Source: Thereva unica (Eukaryota > Arthropoda > Insecta > Diptera > Therevidae). From it: 64,000 nt of DNA. The notes under the pieces are model-generated. The model had not been told where the DNA came from, searched no databases, and was given only the letters and a program-made list of their open reading frames with translations. Position 1 is the stretch's first letter; each line of letters begins with the position of its first letter. Positions 21,101-28,399 of the stretch are shown piece by piece. The position numbers and the translations under genes were made by a program. The stretch covers positions 107,553,163 to 107,617,162 of the forward strand of contig OX465284.1 of the NCBI GenBank assembly GCA_949987705.1. Reading direction: 5' to 3'.

Positions 21101-22206
21101 CAGTGTTCCGTTTTTAGATGAGTGCATGAACTCAATTAAACCTACTCATTTTCATTGAGTTGAAAATCTTTAACGAAAACTCTTAACTGTATCTGTTTCC
21201 ATGACTTCTAACTCGAGTTCAACTCTGGTTGAACTCTCATGGAAACTCAGTATATGTTCTTACCCTAACTCGGGTTCAACTGTTGAACTCTCATTGAAAC
21301 TCAGTAAATGTTTGTTTGTATTGGAGGTTGACTTGTTTTGGAATCGCATTTTGTTGTAGCTTTCGCTGTGGAGGTGGAGCGGCGCCAGAAGTACATTCTA
21401 AGTGCAATTCTGGAGTTGTTTTGTTCCTGTAGCGGGGGATGTGACGTGACTCCAAAGCGGGTCAACCTATAGTGTTTTGAAGTTTGCACCGCTTTTACGG
21501 AGAAAGACACATTTGTTGCCAGGCCAGGACCGACTTTCGACTGTATAGCCTCTAAAAAAGAAGATACAAGCAGTAATGAAGCGATACCTCACAAATATCG
21601 AAACATCAATGGAATATAACCAGGATTTATTATTAGTTTTTTTATGTTACCAAAATATACAAGAGGCTGCCCCACAAACAAAAAGGTCAAAATAGGTCCC
21701 GGAAATAGCTAGACACAAAAAATAATAGTGACCCTGACCTAATTCTAGGAGCAGATGATTCTCGCCGCAGCACCCAAGATTTGTTTGTTTATGGCTTATC
21801 AGTAGTAGACGCAGATTGTGGATATTTACAAAACGCGACCGACATTTTTTATCAGCGCCCGAGCTAGGCTTGCAAAAAACTACTTCCTGCCTTAAAACAA
21901 TGCGATTTTCTCCATTCAAGAACTACTTTCCCATGAATATCGCAAACTGCATCACAAATAGAACTTTCCTGACTTTTCTAATTGCCTCAAATTACATTAA
22001 GATTTTTCCTTTCGCAACAACGCAGGACGTACTTCTGCGTAAATTCCATAATAGAATATATATTTTTCCGATGTTACTGGCCTACAATTCCTATATTAAT
22101 CCCGGTACTCATAACAAAATGTTTATATCCTACTAAAGTGGTGCAATTTTTTACCTTGCGTCTTCAGGCCAACGCGAGGTGCTCCAAGATCGTCAGCGTC
22201 AATCAT
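75..22206 (-). CDS. Multi-exon gene for an acidic, repeat-containing AT-hook protein (3' end beyond the window)
   Basis: This span covers 25 coding exons read on the minus strand from the ATG at 22206 to exon 25 at 75-164, where the gene leaves the window. About 1,228 codons are seen. All 24 introns are phase 1, every internal exon is a multiple of three, and the joined frame stays open. Features in order are a possible SUMO-interacting motif (residues ~38-46), acidic Ser/Glu-rich stretches, a 275-residue block of 15-residue repeats (~415-690), three related exons (~690-787), and AT-hooks with GRP cores at ~806-813, ~1026-1032, ~1073-1080 and ~1182-1190. AT-hooks bind the minor groove of AT-rich DNA, so a nuclear chromatin role is inferred. 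No transmembrane segment, signal peptide or catalytic domain is visible. I do not recognise the family. Confidence 0.72.
238..312 (-). CDS. AT-hook gene exon 24, fourth AT-hook
   Basis: Acceptor 'tcgacag', donor gtaagt, 75 nt, phase 1-1. It contains VKRGRGRPPKNP at about residues 1181-1192, a strong AT-hook. Confidence 0.7.
715..1845 (+). mobile_element. Decayed RTE-type non-LTR retrotransposon in intron 23
   Basis: Pieces of one element appear in order but in shifting frames. An endonuclease fragment (REKREAGVGFMAD) lies near 970-1020. RT motif A (FIDFNSAFDCIDWNSLW) is near 1225-1275. A thumb fragment (VLTTDGTKDSVHLD) is near 1606-1650. The 3' end (KNIEDDLKYQRLS) is near 1710-1750. It ends near 'ggatcaaagaagg', the 3' end also seen in the copy at 51.7 kb. 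Internal deletions and stops make it dead. Confidence 0.7.
1846..1990 (+). repeat. Interspersed repeat, copy 1 (unclassified)
   Basis: This stretch is clearly related to the reverse complement of 3130-3260, sharing blocks such as 'aaaccggtctcg', 'acttccgtac' and 'gcaaatca'. It directly follows the 3' end of the RTE remnant. I do not recognise the family. Confidence 0.5.
2056..2151 (-). CDS. AT-hook gene exon 23
   Basis: Acceptor 'ttaaatag', donor gtataa, 96 nt, phase 1-1. It encodes a polar and basic stretch (SIRTSNKRNRNDEGK). The following intron (313-2055) is filled by an RTE remnant. Confidence 0.62.
2207..2350 (-). CDS. AT-hook gene exon 22, with internal exon-scale duplication
   Basis: Acceptor 'aatctag', donor gtatgg, 144 nt, phase 1-1. 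It contains two copies of a ~70 bp unit, each ending in SKDTVKG. The first copy keeps a donor (gtataa at 2290-2285) and the second an acceptor (ctag at 2282-2279), only 12 nt apart. That is too short for an intron, but it reads in frame as GINLEK. The two copies therefore form one exon, or are alternative exons. Confidence 0.6.
2424..2573 (-). CDS. AT-hook gene exon 21, third AT-hook
   Basis: Acceptor 'aaaaatag', donor gtaagt, 150 nt, phase 1-1. It contains PKKKGRPSK at about residues 1072-1080. The rest is Gln/Glu-rich. Confidence 0.7.
2638..2748 (-). CDS. AT-hook gene exon 20, second AT-hook
   Basis: Acceptor 'taattaag', donor gtaagt, 111 nt, phase 1-1. It contains VRKRGRPKN at about residues 1025-1033, a canonical AT-hook. 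The intron to exon 19 is 57 bp. Confidence 0.7.
2806..3000 (-). CDS. AT-hook gene exon 19
   Basis: Acceptor 'ttttttag', 195 nt, phase 1-1, with a non-standard donor AAAG|gttgtc. It encodes a basic run (KENRKENAKRTSSRRK, read approximately) and a polar tail. The weak donor is the least certain part. Confidence 0.55.
3130..3260 (-). repeat. Interspersed repeat, copy 2 (unclassified)
   Basis: Inverted relative to the copy at 1846-1990. A short minus-strand open frame (3030-3221) crosses it but shows no known motif. Confidence 0.45.
3480..3910 (+). mobile_element. RTE-type retrotransposon fragment, C-terminal RT region
   Basis: The translation in two frames gives the region after the RT catalytic core: TKVLTTDGR-like residues, then FKYLGSLVEE, and in the main frame RLYRTLILPILLYGSETW followed by LEVFQMRCLRQILGVSLRDR. 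This is diagnostic of RTE and related endonuclease-RT proteins. It sits in intron 18 of the AT-hook gene and lacks the catalytic core. Confidence 0.72.
4197..4813. mobile_element. Non-autonomous TIR element (~617 bp)
   Basis: Terminal inverted repeats of about 30 bp: left 'gtgtaaccacaattccg' at 4198, and the reverse complement of the right end 'gtataaccacaattccg' ending at 4813. Both continue through 'gaacgacggcaa'. The interior is AT-rich with no transposase. No clear target duplication is seen, so the superfamily is not assigned. Confidence 0.6.
5202..5306 (-). CDS. AT-hook gene exon 18
   Basis: Acceptor 'ttacatag', donor gtgtgt, 105 nt, phase 1-1. It encodes a basic patch (FRTMRKRMK) followed by ESKPEETE. 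The next intron is 2.2 kb and contains an RTE fragment and a TIR element. Confidence 0.64.
5367..5528 (-). CDS. AT-hook gene exon 17
   Basis: Acceptor 'tttaaag', donor gtattt, 162 nt, phase 1-1. It encodes alternating basic (KSDTKRKKISN) and acidic (KEEENSEEEPN) blocks. The basic block could be a nuclear localisation signal, which is inference only. Confidence 0.66.
5583..5780 (-). CDS. AT-hook gene exon 16, first AT-hook
   Basis: Acceptor 'tgaaacag', donor gtatga, 198 nt, phase 1-1. It contains RRKVGRPKKKR, a good AT-hook (GRP core with basic flanks), at about residues 806-816. An acidic and hydrophobic tail (LEETIISGNVDSVSVIID) follows. Confidence 0.72.
5837..5929 (-). CDS. AT-hook gene exon 15 (triplicated exon, copy 3)
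   Basis: Acceptor 'atatgtag', donor gtgagt, 93 nt, phase 1-1. It encodes EDKQQTKNTSETLPPPIRS followed by QQELEKNQKKMK, the third copy of the repeated exon and more basic at its end. Confidence 0.68.
5997..6089 (-). CDS. AT-hook gene exon 14 (triplicated exon, copy 2)
   Basis: Acceptor 'aaatgtag', donor gtaagt, 93 nt, phase 1-1. It encodes EDKQQVKNNPESPPPPISS followed by QQELEENQKEVE. Only a few residues differ from exons 13 and 15, and the flanking intron sequence is also shared. Confidence 0.68.
6171..6275 (-). CDS. AT-hook gene exon 13 (triplicated exon, copy 1)
   Basis: Acceptor 'taaacag', donor gtaagt, 105 nt, phase 1-1. It encodes EEDKQQ...ISVKQELEESQKEVE. It is the first of three consecutive exons that align end to end, and carries five extra residues at its start. 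Confidence 0.66.
6332..7156 (-). CDS. AT-hook gene exon 12: sixteen 15-residue repeats
   Basis: An 825-nt exon (275 codons), acceptor 'gtctttag', weak donor AACA|gttaat. Almost the whole exon is a run of 15-residue units with consensus DSPKSLEATEETTLG, about 16 copies, each exactly 45 bp. Variants replace EAT with EGT and TLG with SIL, ISE or ITL. The tail (about residues 655-690) is a non-repeat acidic end, ESCEKETESDQ. The unit has one Pro-Lys turn and an acidic Thr/Glu stretch with many possible phosphorylation sites. The complementary strand also stays open for 309 codons because the unit has no stop in that frame. Confidence 0.72.
8120..8335 (+). mobile_element. 3' fragment of an RTE-like retrotransposon
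   Basis: One frame reads LGMPNWMTSAQNRDLWRIAR near 8235-8295. This matches the common C-terminal end of RTE-like ORFs (Trp...Asp-Arg...Trp-Arg). The same block recurs near 23380-23480. It lies in intron 11. Confidence 0.5.
8768..8860 (-). CDS. AT-hook gene exon 11
   Basis: Acceptor 'tatttag', donor gtatgt, 93 nt, phase 1-1. It encodes a charged stretch beginning ELEKSERVVENRDD. No motif is recognised. Confidence 0.65.
8916..9050 (-). CDS. AT-hook gene exon 10
   Basis: Acceptor 'tgtgtag', 135 nt, phase 1-1. The donor is GATG|gttaga, which lacks the usual purine at +3. It encodes a strongly acidic stretch (DFDEMREEVVREFNNLCD and onward). The intron to exon 11 is 55 bp. Confidence 0.6.
9124..9276 (-). 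CDS. AT-hook gene exon 9
   Basis: Acceptor 'attctag', donor gtatga, 153 nt, phase 1-1. It encodes a Gln/Glu-rich segment ending in EKQQEQKEGNKEP, likely disordered or a weak coiled coil. Confidence 0.68.
9779..9995. repeat. MITE-like element with inverted termini (~217 bp)
   Basis: Left end 'attctcgttgtcgagtgagg' and right end 'ttactcgacaacgagaat' are inverted repeats of about 24 bp. There is no coding capacity. It lies in intron 8 of the AT-hook gene. Confidence 0.55.
10454..10489 (-). CDS. AT-hook gene exon 8 (36 nt)
   Basis: A 36-nt exon (acceptor 'ttttaaag', donor gtatga) encoding GCKEIRKTEEKLG across its junctions. It is inferred because it restores phase 1 and avoids the stop in the unspliced reading. 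The alternative is that exons 7 and 8 are one exon with an early stop. Confidence 0.42.
   Translation of the reverse strand, partial: VVKRLGKRRKS
10546..10713 (-). CDS. AT-hook gene exon 7
   Basis: Acceptor 'attgtag', donor AATG|gtatta, 168 nt, phase 1-1. It encodes Ser/Asp-rich sequence with a possible short helix (FPSVESLLDAIKDVDE). Read straight on, the frame ends in TAG at 10454-10456. Placing a 56-nt intron here removes the stop and keeps phase. Confidence 0.55.
11283..12472. mobile_element. Long-TIR DNA element, copy 1 (~1.19 kb)
   Basis: Ends are 'ggggtcgtccattaatta' and, as reverse complement of the right end, 'ggggtcgtccataaattg'. TTT flanks both sides. Subterminal sequence near 11465-11800 (accagatcggccggcacgg, ccgtgaacatccgcgaac) is shared with the element at 57447-59417. 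No transposase frame is seen. Confidence 0.6.
12535..12600 (+). mobile_element. Tiny RTE-like RT tail fragment
   Basis: The translation contains RKTEVKLYRILIRPILLYGP, the same post-RT motif as at 3735-3775. It ends abruptly at a small inverted-repeat element. Confidence 0.5.
12608..12710. repeat. 103-bp inverted-repeat MITE
   Basis: Left 'tggtagcacgtaagttgttt' and right, read in reverse complement, 'tggtatcacgtaaattgttt' form ~27 bp terminal inverted repeats with a short AT-rich middle. Confidence 0.6.
12721..13090 (-). mobile_element. Jockey-clade non-LTR retrotransposon fragment
   Basis: The minus-strand reading gives SWKLAHVRSITKK, then ILSKVMETIINKKLMEYL, LQYGFRSKRTTG and VALDISK with WHPALLTKLP. 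These are the ordered RT motifs 0 to A of jockey elements. Stops and a frame change break it, and it is truncated at both ends. It lies in intron 6. Confidence 0.75.
13635..13718 (-). CDS. AT-hook gene exon 6
   Basis: Acceptor 'atattag', donor gtaagt, 84 nt, phase 1-1. The intron to exon 5 is 61 bp. It encodes a polar acidic stretch without a motif. The next intron is 2.9 kb and holds a long-TIR element and a jockey fragment. Confidence 0.65.
13780..13881 (-). CDS. AT-hook gene exon 5
   Basis: Acceptor 'ttttaaag', donor gtaagt, 102 nt, phase 1-1 with A as the split first base. It encodes a partly hydrophobic stretch (EILKMLEEQFHL), one of the few places in the protein that could form a short amphipathic helix. 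Confidence 0.65.
14796..15270. mobile_element. PIF/Harbinger-like MITE (475 bp), CAG target duplication
   Basis: Near-perfect TIRs: 'gagcgcgttcaaaaacctta' at the left and its reverse complement at the right, flanked by CAG on both sides. The interior carries repeated 'ccatggttaa' motifs and no transposase. Harbinger elements make 3-bp target duplications, so assignment to that group is inferred. Confidence 0.6.
15751..15851. mobile_element. hAT-like MITE (101 bp)
   Basis: TIRs are 'cagggactaa' and 'ttagtcccta'. The flanks gtaggtaa (15743-15750) and ctaggtaa (15852-15859) match at 7 of 8 positions, as expected for a hAT 8-bp target duplication. Confidence 0.6.
16938..17169. mobile_element. 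PIF/Harbinger-like MITE (232 bp), TAA target duplication
   Basis: Termini 'gggccttttcgtaaacg' and its reverse complement are perfect inverted repeats. Both flanks are TAA, a typical Harbinger target. The interior has a second inverted repeat based on 'gcatacgt' and 'tgttgc'. Confidence 0.65.
17170..18857. other. AT-rich intron sequence, no feature recognised
   Basis: Part of intron 4 of the AT-hook gene. It contains a short (gta)n run near 17301 and long AT-rich stretches, with no exon passing the phase 1 and splice-site test. Confidence 0.5.
18858..18977 (-). CDS. AT-hook gene exon 4
   Basis: Acceptor 'cctccaag', donor gtaagt, 120 nt, phase 1-1. It encodes an acidic, Asn-rich polar segment of about 40 residues with no recognised motif. 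A 4,976 bp intron carrying several small transposons follows. Confidence 0.68.
19064..19162 (-). CDS. AT-hook gene exon 3
   Basis: Acceptor 'ttcacaag', donor gtaagt, 99 nt, phase 1-1. It encodes a polar stretch with a small basic patch (NKRRSS). The intron to exon 2 is 74 bp. Confidence 0.68.
19237..19437 (-). CDS. AT-hook gene exon 2, with possible SUMO-interacting motif
   Basis: Acceptor 'ttttatag', donor gtaaat, 201 nt, phase 1 on both sides. It encodes about 67 residues. The segment LICISDSEES has a hydrophobic core followed by Ser/Asp/Glu, the usual layout of a SUMO-interacting motif. A second acidic patch (CESEEVDL) closes the exon. The joint with exon 1 is inferred, and a missed small exon in the 2.7 kb intron is possible. 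Confidence 0.68.
20692..21310. repeat. Imperfect tandem repeat in intron 1, two units of ~250-310 bp
   Basis: Two units begin with 'tttccatgggag' (20697 and 20918) and share 'cttccgt...ttcctccatctttt' and 'tcttctgacgtccaagc'. The right margin holds inverted copies of the starting motif ('ctctcatggaaactcag' twice). A TIR element that has duplicated is a possible origin. Confidence 0.5.
21320..21560 (-). other. Possible unplaced exon-like open segment in intron 1
   Basis: An acceptor-like 'cttttttag' at about 21553 is followed by an open minus-strand frame of ~84 codons ending at 21301. No good phase 1 donor was found, so it was not added to the gene model. Its sequence is not recognised. Confidence 0.2.
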
Positions 22207-22213
22207 GATATTG
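22155..22213 (-). CDS. AT-hook gene exon 1, with start codon
   Basis: The acceptor 'attttag' is at 22214-22220. Seven untranslated bases precede the ATG at 22206-22204. The exon encodes MIDADDLGAPRVGLKTQ plus the first base of the next codon, then the donor gtaaaa. The phase 1 exit matches every exon downstream, which is the main reason for choosing this start. No other in-frame start is needed. Confidence 0.6.
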
Positions 22214-22286
22214 CTAAAATTAAAAAAAAATTATTATTTCCTGATTTAGAAGTTCATTTACTCATATTACAGCGCACAAAACTCAC

Positions 22287-22420
22287 TTTATTTATTTTAA
22301 TTCATTAGACGCCATCGACTTTCAAACAGCTTCGTTCAACTTTTTTATCATTTTTCTTCTTCTTTATTTGTAAGCATCGAATGCAGCAACAAGGGCCCGA
22401 GATGTTTTGGATATAAATTT
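22287..22420 (-). other. Possible 5' untranslated exon of the AT-hook gene
   Basis: A good donor (gtgagt) lies at 22286-22281 on the minus strand. It is followed by 67 bp containing a pyrimidine tract and the acceptor 'attttag' before the first coding exon. This fits an upstream non-coding exon. Its 5' limit and the promoter are not visible, so the outer coordinate is a guess. Confidence 0.35.
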
Positions 22421-22849
22421 ACAGGGGAAAACGTTTTTTTAGTGGAACAGTTGACCTGGGTTTTGGTTTAAACCTAGCAAATGTGGAGTTATTTTTCTGA
22501 TTTTATGAGTTTTTGTATTGTAAATTGTCTATTTTTAAGGAAATTTTCCATTGTTAATTTGAATATTAATTGTATTGATTAAATAAATGTATTGTTTTAA
22601 TTTAAATTATTTTTTTTCTAATCGAGATGCTTGATTTCTTCAGGTATAAAAATAAGGTTTGAAGCATAGAAAGAAAATTCACTAGATTAACTATAGGTGG
22701 CGATTTTGTGAGATTTTCTTTGGCGGTTGTTTAAAATTTTGTTTTGTGTGTCAACTGCCATTTCTGTCAGTTAGTTCGCAAAATGAAAGCTAAAATTCTC
22801 CCAATCCCAAAGAATTCAACAGTAAAAAATGTTCAAAAATTTAGAGCGT

Positions 22850-23500
22850 TGTAGTAATTAACCTCTTCAATCTTGGGGAAAATGCTCGAAGGAATCATAC
22901 TAAAAAAGACTAGAAGATTTCTGTACGGAAAATAAAAACATCGCACGACTCCAATTCGACTTCGTAAAGGAGCACTCAACGGAACAGGCGCAGATACTAC
23001 TGCAAGAATCAGGATGAGGGAACTCAGAGAATGTATTCATTAAGGTGACCAGATTTCGAAGTTTAAAATTCCGGACGAAAATCTGAGAAGGCGTCCCCAA
23101 GGCAGCTTAGGCATCTGAGCTAAATTGGACATTTTACAACCGATATTCAGCATTTGTATCAGGAAAAGACAACGAAGTAGTCAAGCTTATTATAAGATAT
23201 TAGCTACGAAGACTAAGTCTTCCTAAGTCTTGGCAAAAGAACAGGCATTGACGAGGAACTCAAAAATCTTTTGAGCAGCGCAACATCGCTACCGCTATAA
23301 AAACTTACACCTCATAACTCAAACTAATCATATTGCGACATGTCAACTTCCTTTTGGAAGGGACGCTCAGAGCTTAAGGATGCCAAACTGGATGACATCG
23401 GCTCAGAATCAGGACCGATGGAGAGAAGAGTTGTGAGAGGCAGGGACCGGATTCTGGATAAAGAAGGAGAAGAAACTCACATCATAGGCTGAAGTGGAGC
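22850..23500 (+). mobile_element. Non-LTR retrotransposon RT fragments
   Basis: Frame-shifted pieces read GKMLEGIILKKTRRFL and QFDFVKEHSTEQAQILLQE. These correspond to the RT segment 'kvle.ii..rl..' and 'QFGFRk.hST'. The end (about 23380-23480) carries the same RMPNWMTSAQNQDRWRE block as at 8235. It is probably an RTE- or CR1-like element lacking the catalytic core. Confidence 0.55.
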
Positions 23501-23849
23501 CCGCCCATAAAAATAAAACTAAACAAGGCCCTCGGGACAGTACTAAGTCTCAAGCCTCTGATAAACTCCAAAAACTTATTTAGTAGTACAAAAATTATCT
23601 TATCGAAAACAATAGTCAGGATCTGTACGCATTCTGAATCTAGTTCTCCTTCATCAGCCCCGAAAATTTGAGAGAGAAATATACTCAGACACGTAACCTC
23701 CCTATTCGGGTTGAATCGGACGAAAACAAATGGTATTCCAAAAAGGCGATTTACGACAGAGCACTACATCCAAACGAGAGGTTCTAGAAAATATTCAATC
23801 AGTCCTTAATAGGTCAAACTTACATCCCTCTGATTTTCATCGTACATTG

Positions 23850-24560
23850 AGATTCCGCCCGTAACTTCCACATTTCTCCACACATCCGACCTCATCATCT
23901 GATCCGGTGTTAGCTATATCTATAGGTCGTTGTTTCCAGCACAGCTCTGTGCTTCGCAAACCCCAGGCATTTGAAGGGGAGTGTTCAGGGACCTCTTTAT
24001 CATCCAGACATTCTGAGTGCACGTGAATCTATGACCGTCCTATAACCTCCATGCCCACTCAGGAGCTGCGTGAGGTAGTAACTCCTCTTCACTATTGATA
24101 TTCGGTCGCACTGACTTAGGCTTCCTTGGATATTGTGGGTCATACAAGCTCTTACTCTCCGCCGCTATAATATCAATGGGGTCACTCCTGCGTTTCATAC
24201 ATTAGAAGCGAACTAACCAACCACTCTCCTTATAAGGCGAGGCGAGGCCTCCCTGGGCCGACATTAGCTAAGCTAGTACCCTGGAAAGTGCTGCGCTGAT
24301 GGCTGACTTTTTTCGGCCGTGCTTGCAAAGTGTAACGCGAGTTGAGTCTTCGTTCAATCATCACTCCCAGATACCCCTAAGCGTTGGCTGGGAGCGGATG
24401 ATCTGGTCACCCACTTTTGCCGTTGCGGTAACCACCTCGCCACCTTCGCGGATCTTCCAAATATCTCCTCCTATTTATTGGGTTGCATGGTCGTTTTACT
24501 ACTGGCGGCGCCGCTCCGGACACCTTTAGGTAGACCCCAGCCATAAGTCGGAGGTCGCGC
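23850..24560 (-). mobile_element. R1-like non-LTR retrotransposon fragment, copy 1
   Basis: Minus-strand pieces read VGDQIIRSQPTLRG, LGVMIERRLN (another frame) and DPIDIIAAESKSLYD, matching the order of the R1 C-terminal region after the RT core. The same block occurs in the copy at 28.4-29.1 kb. It is heavily frameshifted. Confidence 0.55.
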
Positions 24561-24786
24561 CACCCATGGGCGTAGACGGGACGGGAGCAGATACCCCTAT
24601 CTCTACCCACAAAACAGCAGGAAGTAGGTATAGGAATAAGGGGCAGGGGTGATGATAAGGAAGCGAGAGCAAGATTGCTCAGATTATCATAACGCTGCCT
24701 CGCTGCCGCAACGAGATCGACGAGTGCTGAAAGACCAAAAAGAGAGAGGCGCAGTTGGAAACTGCAAACGACCATCGGGAGGGAAA

Positions 24787-24936
24787 AAGTTGGGCACACG
24801 ACACGACAAGAGTCGACTGCAAAAGCGGTTTATGGAGAAGAGATTGAGAGGACGATGGAATAGACATAATTCCTCTCGCACCCTCTTCTCCATAAGCCCC
24901 CTTTGCGGCTGACTGTTGTCGGGTCGTGTGTACGCT
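24787..24936. repeat. Long hairpin (arms ~62 bp)
   Basis: The arm starting 'acacgacacgacaagagtcg' pairs with the far arm ending 'gttgtcgggtcgtgtgtacg', with a loop of about 18 bp around 24855-24872. Arms differ at several positions. It may be a folded MITE end. Confidence 0.55.
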
Positions 24937-24939
24937 CGT

Positions 24940-27900
24940 GTGGAATCACCGTTTGCAAGTAAGTGAACTGGTTAAGACGCCTGACTACCGCACCGAAGGT
25001 CCGCAGTAGTATATCATCGCGCCAGTATTGACCTAAAGTTCTTAGAGACCCTTATAGTTCGCATGTCCTGAAGAGCCCCACTTAGAATTGCCCCAATTTT
25101 TATATACAGTCAAACAAAACCAACTAAGCGTAAAAACAAAACGTTACCTTTGATCCAAATTCCAACATAGACCTTCACAATTCGTCCAATGCACGTTTAC
25201 AATGACCCACTTGCATCCGATTGAGTTAAAACAAACCCTCGACTGAACTAGTTCAACTAATTGAAAAACTAGATTGATTGTGGTCCACTCACTGCAATTC
25301 CGCGAAGCAATTACAACTCCCCCTTCTTCAGCCCACCAAACAAAAACATCATAACTATGTATAATAAAGAAGAAACAATTTGTCCCGAATCCTCCATACT
25401 GACCAGGCCATCATCTATAGCCTTGGGAGCATCCATACACAAAAAAACCAAACCACCGGACATTGGGGTATCCGCAATATGGACATTGAGCTAAATCCAG
25501 TGCGAGAATGTCCGAACATTTCGGCATCCACAAAATGTCCACTCATACTATGTACCTACACACATCCAGCCTGGCCAGCGACCAGCGTACAACCAATTCA
25601 CGTTGTTATTAGCTCATTATGAGATTATCCTAGCTGATAGCGTGTGTACGGATGCGGATCGAAGGACCCATTTATAAGATACACACAAGAAAAGGAATTT
25701 AGTGCAAGCTCCAGAAAACGACGAGGAGAAGAAGTATACTATATATTCTGGCATTAGGGCGGCCACTATATTCCCTGGCCCCGGCACAGATGCCCACAGA
25801 TTGTCATATTTTTATGAGTGAACAGGAAAAAAAGAGTCCGGCATTATTACTTTGCCATATTACCAGGGTGAGCGGCCGGGCATCGGGGGTGGTGTGTGTG
25901 TATGGGGCCACAAATGGCAGTAGTTTTATCAGCGAATTACATTCGGTTCGCATGTTCGGTTTATTAATATTTCTGTGTGGCTTATTGGTGAAGGACGATA
26001 GACATGGAGGGATCTGATGTCGTTCGGACGTTGATGGGATTCTTTATGGAGTTGCCTTCGTTTTTTTATGGTCAGTTGAGTTTTTATAACTGACACTAAG
26101 ACTTTTGCCCAAATAGATCCTTTTGATGGGTTAATAGAAGTCGTCCCCCTGCCCCGCACTGGAGATAACTTTAGTAGGAACTGTTGGTCATAAATTAATT
26201 ATGAGATAAGTAAGAAGTCCTTTATTTGATATAAGCAGATTTGATGTCCGTTTAAGGGTTGTGTGGGGGTGGGTCGTATTTTTTGTGTGTTAAATACAAC
26301 AGCTCATAATTTGAATATTACTTTATGAACTGAAATTATTTGGAGTCTAAAACGTACAAAAGTTTCGGGTTAACAAGGTCTGAAATTTACAAAGCACACA
26401 GCAGTGCTGCTCTAGCTGCCCCTGGAAGTATGCACATTAACCTTAAACTAATTAAAACTATTGACAACCAATTTATTATTATTAGTTCTAGTGCTCGAGA
26501 GTTGAAGAGTCAAGCAATAACAGGAACAGAATGGCTGAATTGGCCATCGTAGGAAGAGTAACAATATAGATACCACCTACTTTAGACCCAAGTAAAGCGA
26601 TTTCCAGCAAGACCGCCATTTTTGAACTGTCAACATACAACTGTCATGATGATGATGTTTCATAAGTAAAAACTAGGAGGTCTTCAGATATGGTTATCGA
26701 TACACATCTTGGGCTCCGACAACCCAAGAGAAATAGCCGAACAATTTCTTCAACCACAACGAGTAACAGCTTGGATCGTTTTTGGGTTGGCGCTGCAATC
26801 AGGTAACCCTTTTTTGTGGTTCGATCGTTACATACCCCTTTAATGACTATGTTCAACCCATGTTTAACCCACATTCAACCCAGTCATAAACAGCGGTCCA
26901 GTTGAAACTGGGTAGACTCAACCGAACTCGCTTTTCCGACCTGAGTTTTGTTGATATTTCGCCTCATATATGCGGGTTGAGTTGCAATTGGGTTGAAGTG
27001 ACATTTGTTTTGATTGTTTACCATCCGTGATGTCCGCCTTTGGCGTTATTTTTGTGTTCGGTATTTTTGCTTGTATTTATAAATGAGAATTTCCCCCAAG
27101 AATTTGAGGTTATGTTTTGATTTCAGTTCAACTCTATTTCAACCCAAAGTTAACTCAACTCGACATCATATACACAGTAGTCGAAATTTCAACTCAACTT
27201 CGACTCAACTTTTCAACCTACTCATAAACGGGGAAATAGTGGATGGATGGCGTTACCGAACGATGTTGACTAACTTTTTTGGCATAAAATTGATGCTATG
27301 GATGTGCAAGACTTTTATTTTCACCAGGACAGCTCTAGCTACAAGCATGTGAAACAATGGCTTCATTGTGAGAAAAATATAAAATGAAATGAAAGACACT
27401 AAACATGGACAAGATGACATTGACTTCACCAATTGCAAGATAACACGACCAAATCGGCCCTCAGGCCATCTCCGCTCGAGATGCCCCTGTACTACTGTAT
27501 GAACAAGTAAGTGGTCATCAAGCTAATCCAGATTGGCCATGGAACAGACTGAATACGGCGCTGCCAATTGCAGCAAGATCGTCGAGGCGTTGATAAAGCT
27601 GGATGCACCGAAGTAGACGATAAAATGCAGCCTCCAGTCTAACTTAGCCTCACCATGCTAAAGTGGAGCTGTCATGGGGGAACGGTCCTGTCTCGCGAAA
27701 TTTTGCAGCTGCAGAAAACTATCCCAAATGCAGAAACGCATATAAGAATAAGCTTCAAGAGCCCTTAGTCCCGAAAGACTACTGTTTCATCAGAGAGGAG
27801 AAGAAGGACTCCTATGGAATAGTTGACTAAACTTGACTCGTGATTGAAAATAGGTTGCAAAAGCAATTGAAGCATTGAAAATGGTAGCTGAGGTGTAAAG

Positions 27901-28390
27901 ACGCTCGAATATCAGTAGGTAATGGGACACTTGGGTCTGGGAAACAAGAAGCGTGGCTGGGCGTGGCAGTTGGCGTCTCATAGGACTATGGTTTATGATC
28001 CTATGTAGTTTCATGGGCCTTTTGTTCAGTTTAGTTTAGTTCTGCAATTTTTCTCCACTAAAAAGGCGAAGGCTTCAGCATAAAGGCATAGAACGAGCAA
28101 TGCCTGAGAAAGTATGGAGCACGAGTCCAAGAGCTATCTTAAGATTAATAAGAAGCCTAAGTCCAGCTCTTGAATAGAAACCTACTCTGATAACACTGTG
28201 GATCCACAGACCTTTAACAGACTCGTCCCACTTCTTTTGTCCTTACATTACCCTCTTTCAGTGCGTCATCTGCCGCCGCATTGTATCCAGTTCCGTCTAA
28301 TATATTGTGGATCATAGAGACGCATGCCTTTTCTAGCCAGTATATTTATGAAGATCACTCACGTTTTGTTGGATATGGTTCGAAGCGCAC
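24940..28390. other. Intergenic sequence, no gene recognised
   Basis: Short open frames only. A region at 26880-27245 is rich in 'aactcaac' and 'gttgag' motifs and resembles the repeat at 20.7-21.3 kb. Nothing else is supported. Confidence 0.45.
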
Positions 28391-28399
28391 TTAGTCTAC

